Shown here piece by piece: positions 1 through 4,802 of a DNA stretch of 13,971 nucleotides (positions are counted from its first letter, which is position 1; each line of letters begins with the position of its first letter). Source of the DNA: Clostridiaceae bacterium (GTDB lineage Bacteria > Bacillota > Clostridia > Oscillospirales > Acutalibacteraceae); assembly GCA_016292575.1 (NCBI GenBank), contig JAEDIH010000039.1, forward strand, positions 1 through 13,971. Reading direction: 5' to 3'. The translations under genes were made by a program, and so were the position numbers. The notes under the pieces are model-generated. The model searched no databases, was not told where the DNA came from, and saw nothing but the letters and a program-made list of their open reading frames with translations.

Positions 1-279
1 GAAAAAAAGCTTGCAAAAAACCGCCTTGCCGTCAGCGCGGCCGGCTTTGCCGTAACGCTGTGCGTTTACGGATTTATTGTTGACTCCTGCTCGGTACTCA
101 TGACGGTTACCGACTTTACGGTCAAAAACGCCCTTGCCGTTTTGCTTACGGGTCTGCCGTTCAATCTTATCCATGCGGCAACAACGGCTCTCGTCCTCTT
201 TTTTGCAGGCAAGCCGATGAACGATAAGCTTTTTCGGCTACACGAAAAATACGGAATTTTTTCATTGGAGGAAAACTGA
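1..279 (+). CDS. ECF-type transporter S component-like membrane protein (C-terminal fragment)
   Basis: Frame 1 is open from the window edge to a TGA at 277-279, giving 92 residues of a protein whose start lies outside. Two hydrophobic stretches are visible, around fragment residues 9-34 and 43-67, with a GLPFNLIHA motif in the second, followed by a short charged tail ending in HEKYGIFSLEEN. A membrane end of the form 'LPFDLLH ... hydrophobic ... L.R...KYG' is what I know from S components of energy-coupling-factor (ECF) vitamin transporters, which bind the substrate in the membrane. The next gene's ribosome binding site (267-271) lies inside its last codons and the next ATG follows the stop with no gap, so the two are co-translated. 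The neighbouring DUF4430 proteins fit a vitamin-uptake role, possibly cobalamin. The substrate is inference, and with two thirds of the protein missing the family call is moderate. Confidence 0.6.
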   Translation, partial: EKKLAKNRLAVSAAGFAVTLCVYGFIVDSCSVLMTVTDFTVKNALAVLLTGLPFNLIHAATTALVLFFAGKPMNDKLFRLHEKYGIFSLEEN

Positions 280-1020
280 ATGAAAAGGTCAATTACACTT
301 CTGCTTTTTGTTTTAATGCTTTTTTCCTTTGCCTCCTGCAAAGGGGAAAACACAAGCCCGACCGAGCCGCTTTCGTCAGGCTCTTTAACCTCTGCCTTTG
401 CTTTGCAGAGTGCTTCGTCATCTGCCGCAAGCACGACCGCCGCAAGCACAACTGCCGTAAGCACAACTGCCGAAATCACAACGTCAAGTACAACTGCCGC
501 AAGCACGACCGCCGTAAAAACAACGGCGAAAAAAACCGAAGCCGAAACGCAGAAAAACGAACCGGAAACCGGCGAAAAAAGCTCTCCTGTCTGCTTTGTA
601 ACAATAGATTGCAAAAATATAAAAAACAATCTGTCCTCGCTCAAAAAAGGGAAAAAAGCCTTTGTTCCGCAGAGCGGCTATATTCTCAAAGACGCCCGTG
701 TGCCTTTTGAAGAGGGGGAAAGTGCCTTTGACGCATTGAAGCGCGCCTGCAAAGAAAATGTCTGCACCGACAACTGTGAATACTGCAAAAAGGGCGGAAT
801 ACAGCTTGAGTTTTCATTCACTCCTGCCTATAAATCATACTACGTTGAGGGTATTCACCAGCTTTATGAAAAGGACTGCGGAAGTTTTTCGGGCTGGATG
901 TTCAGCGTCAACGGGGAATTCTCCGACGTTTCCTCAAGCGAGTACCTGCTTAAAGCCGGCGACAAAATCACGTTTTCATACACGGTTTCAATGGGCGACG
1001 ACCTTACCGAAGCCTTTTGA
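280..1020 (+). CDS. DUF4430 (transcobalamin-like) lipoprotein
   Basis: Predicted 246-residue surface lipoprotein. Residues 1-20 form a lipoprotein signal peptide ending in the lipobox FASC, so Cys20 would be lipidated and the protein anchored outside the membrane. Residues ~40-95 are a low-complexity Ala/Ser/Thr linker encoded by a 15-bp tandem repeat. Residues ~104-246 look like a DUF4430 domain: a long beta-rich region containing VEGIHQLYEKDCG, then SGWMFSVNG (205-211) and KAGDKITFSYT near the end. DUF4430 is related to the C-terminal domain of the cobalamin carriers transcobalamin and intrinsic factor. The domain also has a cysteine-rich insertion with five Cys (CKENVCTDNCEYC and the later DCG) that could form disulfides. 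The start is set by GGAGG at 267-271, 8 nt before ATG. It is coupled to the upstream ECF-S-like gene, so a substrate-capture role for that transporter is likely but inferred. Confidence 0.78.
   Translation: MKRSITLLLFVLMLFSFASCKGENTSPTEPLSSGSLTSAFALQSASSSAASTTAASTTAVSTTAEITTSSTTAASTTAVKTTAKKTEAETQKNEPETGEKSSPVCFVTIDCKNIKNNLSSLKKGKKAFVPQSGYILKDARVPFEEGESAFDALKRACKENVCTDNCEYCKKGGIQLEFSFTPAYKSYYVEGIHQLYEKDCGSFSGWMFSVNGEFSDVSSSEYLLKAGDKITFSYTVSMGDDLTEAF
424..525 (+). repeat. 15-bp imperfect tandem repeat in the lipoprotein gene
   Basis: About seven copies of a 15-bp unit of the type GCCGCAAGCACRACY, encoding ASTTA-like pentapeptides. One unit (484-495) has lost a codon. Copies at 424-438, 439-453, 454-468 and 496-510 are the most alike. 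It codes for the flexible linker between the lipid anchor and the DUF4430 domain. Such in-frame repeats can change copy number by slippage without breaking the reading frame. Confidence 0.85.
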
Positions 1021-1059
1021 AAAAGCAATATAAATTATCTTTGAAAGGAAGAAAAAACC

Positions 1060-1869
1060 ATGAAAAACCTCAAAAAAACTCTTTCGGTAATTCTTGCGGC
1101 GCACATGCTGCTCTTGTGCCTTGCTTTGTCCGCTTTTGCCGCCGACAGAAAAATCACCGTAACACTGCGCGTTGAGGGAATCAAGACCTGCCTTTATTAC
1201 GGCAAGGTTACCCTTGACGAGAATTCAACCGCTCTTGACGCACTCATGCAGGCGGATAAGGACAGCACCGCGCTGACCGTAACGGTTGCAGACAGCCAGT
1301 TCGGCGCATATGTCAGCGCAATAAACGGCGAAAGCGAAAAAACCTTCAAAGGCTGGGACGGCTGGCTTTACAGAGTCAACGATACCGAGCCGCAGTTTAG
1401 CGCGGCGGAGCAGAGCGTCTCCTCCGGCGACAGCGTTGTTTTCTATTACGGCGATCCCTACGGAGTCGGAATGCAGTATCCCGTTATAAACACAGCTAAT
1501 CTGAATGACGGAAAAATCTCTTTCACAAGCACGGATACCGCCTATGACGAAAACTGGAACCCCGTTACGCGTGAAAATCCCGTCAAGGCTTATACTCTTA
1601 CCTGGGGCTACGGAAACGGAAAAACCGTTACCGTGACTCCCGATGAAAACGGCGTTTGCACCATTGAAAAGGAATATCTCACAAACGAAGCCCACAGCGT
1701 TCAGATTGAAAGATACGCCGAAAACGGCTGCCCCACCGTGTTGAGATTAGCTCCCGATTGTACAGTCGGAGAAAAGACCGCAACAAACATTTTTTATGAG
1801 CTTATAGCAAAACTCAGGGACTTTTTCTCAAAGCTTGCAGACTTTTTCAAAAATCTTTTCAAAAGATGA
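1060..1869 (+). CDS. Secreted DUF4430-domain protein with C-terminal amphipathic helix
   Basis: A 269-residue exported protein. Residues 1-27 form a signal peptide (KNLKK, hydrophobic core, cleavage site AFA|AD). Residues ~30-132 form a compact DUF4430-like domain: KITVTLRVEG at the start, then STALDALMQAD, YVSAINGE and GWDGWLYRVND (98-108), and SSGDSVVFYYGDP at the end. This is the same fold signature as the neighbouring lipoprotein. Residues ~140-240 look like an extra beta-sandwich module that I cannot name. The last ~27 residues (NIFYELIAKLRDFFSKLADF...) form an amphipathic helix rich in Phe and Lys, which may touch the membrane or a partner. AAAGGAAG stands a few bases before the ATG, and the gene starts 39 bp after the lipoprotein stop, so it belongs to the same transcript, which ends at the terminator just downstream. 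Ligand binding, probably cobalamin or a related molecule, is inferred from family and context. Confidence 0.72.
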   Translation: MKNLKKTLSVILAAHMLLLCLALSAFAADRKITVTLRVEGIKTCLYYGKVTLDENSTALDALMQADKDSTALTVTVADSQFGAYVSAINGESEKTFKGWDGWLYRVNDTEPQFSAAEQSVSSGDSVVFYYGDPYGVGMQYPVINTANLNDGKISFTSTDTAYDENWNPVTRENPVKAYTLTWGYGNGKTVTVTPDENGVCTIEKEYLTNEAHSVQIERYAENGCPTVLRLAPDCTVGEKTATNIFYELIAKLRDFFSKLADFFKNLFKR

Positions 1870-1888
1870 GCAACAGCAGTTTCAGACA

Positions 1889-1920
1889 GAAGCCGGACAA
1901 AGCACCGGCTTTTGTTTTTT
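1889..1920 (+). terminator. Rho-independent terminator of the ECF-S/DUF4430 unit
   Basis: Stem AAGCCGG (1890-1896) pairs with CCGGCTT (1905-1911) around an 8-nt loop, followed by TTTGTTTTTT. It lies 20 bp after the stop of the second DUF4430 gene and closes the operon before sigK. Confidence 0.88.
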
Positions 1921-2044
1921 GTAAGAAATAAGCGGCAGACAGATATTTGCAAAATAAGTACAAGCGTTTTCAGACTATCGCGAAAGAATGGAAAATAGAA
2001 ATGTAATGACCGCTTTTTGCGGAAAAATTCAGGCGGTGAACGAT

Positions 2045-2734
2045 ATGTTTGAACTGATTAAAACCGTTTTGCAAAACCTTGTTTTTTCGTTTCTTCATCT
2101 CGGATCTCAAAGCTCATTTCCAAAGCCGCTTTCGGCCGCGCAGGAAAAAGAGTACCTTGAAAAAATGAAGAACGGCGATTCGCACGCGCGTCAGCAGCTT
2201 ATTGAGCACAATCTGCGCCTTGTGGCTCATATCATCAAAAAGTATTACTCAAACAGCAGCGAGCAGGAGGATCTTATCTCAATCGGAACCATCGGACTTA
2301 TAAAGGCAATCGACTCGTTCAACAGCGAAAAGGGAATCCGTCTTGCAACGTATGCAGCCCGGTGCATTGAAAACGAAGTGCTGATGTTTTTCCGCCAGAG
2401 GAAAAAGGACTCGGGAGTAATATCCATCAACGAGCCGATAGACACTGACAGCGAGGGCAATCCGCTGACGCTTATCGACATAATCTATGTTGAGGACACC
2501 ATAACCGATGATATCGACCTGAGGCAAAAGACAAAAAAACTGTATGAATATATAGGCGCGCTCAAGGACGAGAGAGAAAGGGAGATTATTATCAAGCGTT
2601 ACGGGCTGAACGGGGAAAAGTGTCTCACTCAGCGCGAAACGGCAAAAACGCTTTCAATTTCCCGTTCCTATGTTTCGCGCATTGAAAAACGCGCGGTTGA
2701 AAATCTGCGGCAAATGTTTTCAAAAGGTTTTTAA
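2045..2734 (+). CDS. sigK: RNA polymerase sporulation sigma factor SigK (pro-sigma-K)
   Basis: A 229-residue sigma-70 family protein that directs late transcription in the mother cell during sporulation. From memory it aligns along its whole length with Bacillus and Clostridium sigma-K: FPKPLS (25-30), then IEHNLRLVAHIIKKYY and EDLISIGTIGLIKAI of region 2, LATYAARCIENEVLM of region 2.4, and a C-terminal region 4 helix-turn-helix with TQRETAKTLSISRSYVSRIE. An ATG at 1988 would add 19 residues but has no good ribosome binding site. The ATG at 2045 follows AGGCGGTGA and gives MFELIKTVLQNLVFSFLH, which matches the hydrophobic pro-sequence that the SpoIVFB protease removes from pro-sigma-K in Bacillus. 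The gene is continuous, with no skin-type insertion. No clear sigma-E promoter was seen in the 120 bp upstream. The preceding operon ends in a terminator, so sigK is its own unit. Confidence 0.93.
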   Translation: MFELIKTVLQNLVFSFLHLGSQSSFPKPLSAAQEKEYLEKMKNGDSHARQQLIEHNLRLVAHIIKKYYSNSSEQEDLISIGTIGLIKAIDSFNSEKGIRLATYAARCIENEVLMFFRQRKKDSGVISINEPIDTDSEGNPLTLIDIIYVEDTITDDIDLRQKTKKLYEYIGALKDEREREIIIKRYGLNGEKCLTQRETAKTLSISRSYVSRIEKRAVENLRQMFSKGF

Positions 2735-2756
2735 AAAGCTGAGCCCGCTTGCAATA

Positions 2757-2785
2757 TTGACTTTTTTCGGTCAACAATGTAAAAT
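2757..2785 (+). promoter_or_regulatory. Sigma-A-type promoter for the PASTA pseudokinase gene
   Basis: TTGACT (2757-2762), a 17-bp spacer, then TAAAAT (2780-2785), located about 60 bp before the GTG start at 2848. A short inverted repeat, TTGAC (2757-2761) and GTCAA (2770-2774), overlaps the -35 box and could be an operator, though this may be chance. No terminator was seen between the sigK stop and this promoter, so some read-through from sigK is possible. Confidence 0.7.
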
Positions 2786-2847
2786 GTATTATCCGATAAA
2801 AGGACAGCCGAAATTCTTGCGGTTAAAAAGCTACGGAGGTGTTTTTT

Positions 2848-4596
2848 GTGAATGAATTTCAGAATTTGTGCCCGGGCTGTATGCGCCCTCTGCCGTTCGG
2901 AGCCGAGACGTGTCCGCACTGCTCAAAAAGTATACACGATTTTCAGCACGCTCCGCTTCTTCCTCTTTGGTCAACGCTTTCAAACCGCTATCTTGTCGGC
3001 TGCGGAAATCTTGCTTCAACCGATTGCGCCGTTTATGCAGGCTATGATACCGCCCTGCGCCTTCCTGTAACAATTAACGAGTTTTTGCCTAAAAACCTTG
3101 TTGTAAGGGGCGAGGGGGAAAGCGCAGTCAAAATCAGATTGGGCTATGACGCAATGTATCGAACCTGTCTGCAAAGCTTTGCTTCCCTTTGGAAAACGCT
3201 CATGAGTCTAAACGGCACTCCGGCGCTGCCGAACGTTAAGGAAATCTTTTTTGAAAACGGCGCCGCCTACGCAGTCTGCGAAAGCTTTGAAAGCATAACG
3301 CTTGAGGAGTATTTTGAAGCACCGGGAGAAAAGCTTGACTGGCAAAGGATTAAAGCTGTTTTCAAGCCTGTGCTCCTTGCTTTGCGCAAGCTTAACTCCC
3401 TTTCGGTTGTTCACGCGGCCGTTTCGCCCCAAACCTTGCTTTTGGGTGCCGACGGAAAGCTGCACCTTTCGGGCTTTTCAATTCCGCAGACAAAGTCAGA
3501 CATCATTGAGCTTCACTCTCTTTCCGTTTCGGGGTATGCGCCGCTTGAGCTTTCCGACCGCAGACTCAGGATAGGAAAATATACCGATGTGTATTCGGCA
3601 ATGGCGGTAATGTATAAGCTGCTTTGCGGCATCACGCCGCAGAACGCCGCCGACCGCGCCGTGAGCGACATGATGATAATTCCTCAGGAATACGCAAAGG
3701 AGCTTGACGAAAAGACGGTGAACGTCATTCTCGGCGCGCTGAATATCTATCCCGAAAACAGGATTCAGTCCGTTGACGTGCTTTGCGACCTGCTTTATCC
3801 TGCGCAGAGCAAAGTCGAACAGAAGGCGGCTTTGCCCGATACCGCAGCCGCTTCCCCCCAAAAAACTGACGCTCCGGAGGAAAAAAAGATTGCCGAACCG
3901 GAAAAGACGGAAAAACCGCCCGAAAAAGGCAGTGAATCAGACGGCATGTTGACTTTTAAGGTTGCCGTTACTGTTTTGCTTGTTGCGGCAATGGTTTTTG
4001 TCACGGCGTATTCAACCTTTTTGTATAAATATTTTGACGTTCCTTTCATCGATTCTGCGCTTTCGGGAGTTTCTTTTCTTCCAATGAACGGCGAAACGCA
4101 CAAAACCGACGCCGGAAGCACAACAACCGAAGAGCCGACCGAGCAAACGAGCAAAGGTCCTGTCGAATATGTCAAAGTTGCCGACTTTACGCAGCTTACC
4201 TACCGCGATATACTCAACAGCGAAACGTTCAAAAGCAATTATGAAATTGAGTTCAGCTTTGAAGCAAGCGAGGAGGTTGAAAAGAATTCGATAATATCTC
4301 AGAGCGTAAAGGCAGGCGAGTCCGTACCAAAGGGTACAAAAATCACCGTTGTTGTCAGCAGCGGAAAGCCGTATGTTGTCCTGAGGGACGTTATGGGCAT
4401 GGAGTATGAGGACGCCGCCGAGCTTTTGACGAAGGACGGCTTCAATGTTCAGAAGGTTGTTAAGAAAAACAACGGAACAAGAGTTCCGGGAACGGTTTGC
4501 ACAATGTCACTTGTTGCCGGTCTTGAGTTTGAAAAGGGGACAACAGTCACTCTCACCGTTTGGGGAGATATCCAGACCGAAGCAACGACTGATTGA
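2848..4596 (+). CDS. Zinc-ribbon pseudokinase with transmembrane helix and two PASTA domains
   Basis: A 582-residue membrane protein built like a PASTA-type Ser/Thr kinase but apparently inactive. It has an N-terminal zinc ribbon (Cys8, Cys11, Cys22, Cys25), a kinase-like fold (~44-325), a charged Pro/Glu/Lys linker (~330-365), one transmembrane helix (~370-392), and an extracellular part with two PASTA-like domains (~442-507 and ~509-576). The fold is recognisable from APLE and the TDVYSAMAVMYKLLCG segment. However, the beta-3 lysine position reads TINEF (Asn77), the HRD motif reads HAA with Ala191 in place of the catalytic Asp, the metal-binding Asn is Thr196, and DFG reads GFS (209-211). 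Known PASTA domains bind peptidoglycan or lipid II, so this is likely an envelope sensor or scaffold. GGAGGT at 2835-2840 sits 7 nt before the GTG at 2848. An upstream in-frame GTG at 2839 overlaps the ribosome binding site and is unlikely. Confidence 0.85.
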   Translation: MNEFQNLCPGCMRPLPFGAETCPHCSKSIHDFQHAPLLPLWSTLSNRYLVGCGNLASTDCAVYAGYDTALRLPVTINEFLPKNLVVRGEGESAVKIRLGYDAMYRTCLQSFASLWKTLMSLNGTPALPNVKEIFFENGAAYAVCESFESITLEEYFEAPGEKLDWQRIKAVFKPVLLALRKLNSLSVVHAAVSPQTLLLGADGKLHLSGFSIPQTKSDIIELHSLSVSGYAPLELSDRRLRIGKYTDVYSAMAVMYKLLCGITPQNAADRAVSDMMIIPQEYAKELDEKTVNVILGALNIYPENRIQSVDVLCDLLYPAQSKVEQKAALPDTAAASPQKTDAPEEKKIAEPEKTEKPPEKGSESDGMLTFKVAVTVLLVAAMVFVTAYSTFLYKYFDVPFIDSALSGVSFLPMNGETHKTDAGSTTTEEPTEQTSKGPVEYVKVADFTQLTYRDILNSETFKSNYEIEFSFEASEEVEKNSIISQSVKAGESVPKGTKITVVVSSGKPYVVLRDVMGMEYEDAAELLTKDGFNVQKVVKKNNGTRVPGTVCTMSLVAGLEFEKGTTVTLTVWGDIQTEATTD

Positions 4597-4611
4597 AAAA
4601 ACAAATAATTT

Positions 4612-4650
4612 GACCGCAGACCTGCACGGCTCGTTTCTGCGGTCTTTTTT
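4612..4650 (+). terminator. Rho-independent terminator after the pseudokinase gene
   Basis: Perfect 9-bp stem GACCGCAGA (4612-4620) with TCTGCGGTC (4636-4644), a 15-nt loop and a run of six T. It starts 15 bp after the TGA at 4594-4596. Confidence 0.92.
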
Positions 4651-4721
4651 CGCCTCGGCGGAAAAGATTGTCATAAAAATGTAATTTTTAATAGTGAACA
4701 AGGTCATATGTGCCGTTTTGG

Positions 4722-4750
4722 TTGACCTTTTTTTTGAATTGTAGTATCAT
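4722..4750 (+). promoter_or_regulatory. Sigma-A-type promoter for the GT2/TagF fusion gene
   Basis: TTGACC (4722-4727), a 17-bp spacer that begins with eight T, and TATCAT (4745-4750). The start codon is 53 bp further on. It lies between a strong terminator and a single gene, so the gene is probably transcribed alone. Confidence 0.72.
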
Positions 4751-4802
4751 ATACCTTGTAGCTTTGCGGCTTAATTGATATAACTTGCAGAGGATTTGAA
4801 AA

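Noticed and set aside
424..525. CRISPR array
   Set aside because: The repeats are contiguous 15-bp coding units without spacers. No CRISPR-like repeat-spacer pattern was seen anywhere in the window.
66..644. 192-residue ORF on the - strand
   Set aside because: It lies antisense to the ECF-S-like and lipoprotein genes. Its Ala/Val repeat is the mirror of the Ser/Thr linker repeat, and it has no domain pattern of its own.
1225..1695. 156-residue - strand ORF inside the secreted DUF4430 gene
   Set aside because: The opposite strand encodes a signal peptide and a recognisable domain; this is a shadow of its codon bias.
1941..1968. Possible sigma-E promoter for sigK (ATATTT followed by AGTACAAG)
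   Set aside because: The spacing between the two elements is about 9 bp, too short for sigma-E, and the -10 match is weak.
1988..2044. Longer sigK start at ATG 1988
   Set aside because: No ribosome binding site precedes it, and the ATG at 2045 after AGGCGGTGA gives an N-terminus matching known pro-sigma-K.
3795..4175. 126-residue - strand ORF within the pseudokinase gene
   Set aside because: It is antisense to the linker, transmembrane helix and pre-PASTA region, with no ribosome binding site or family signature.
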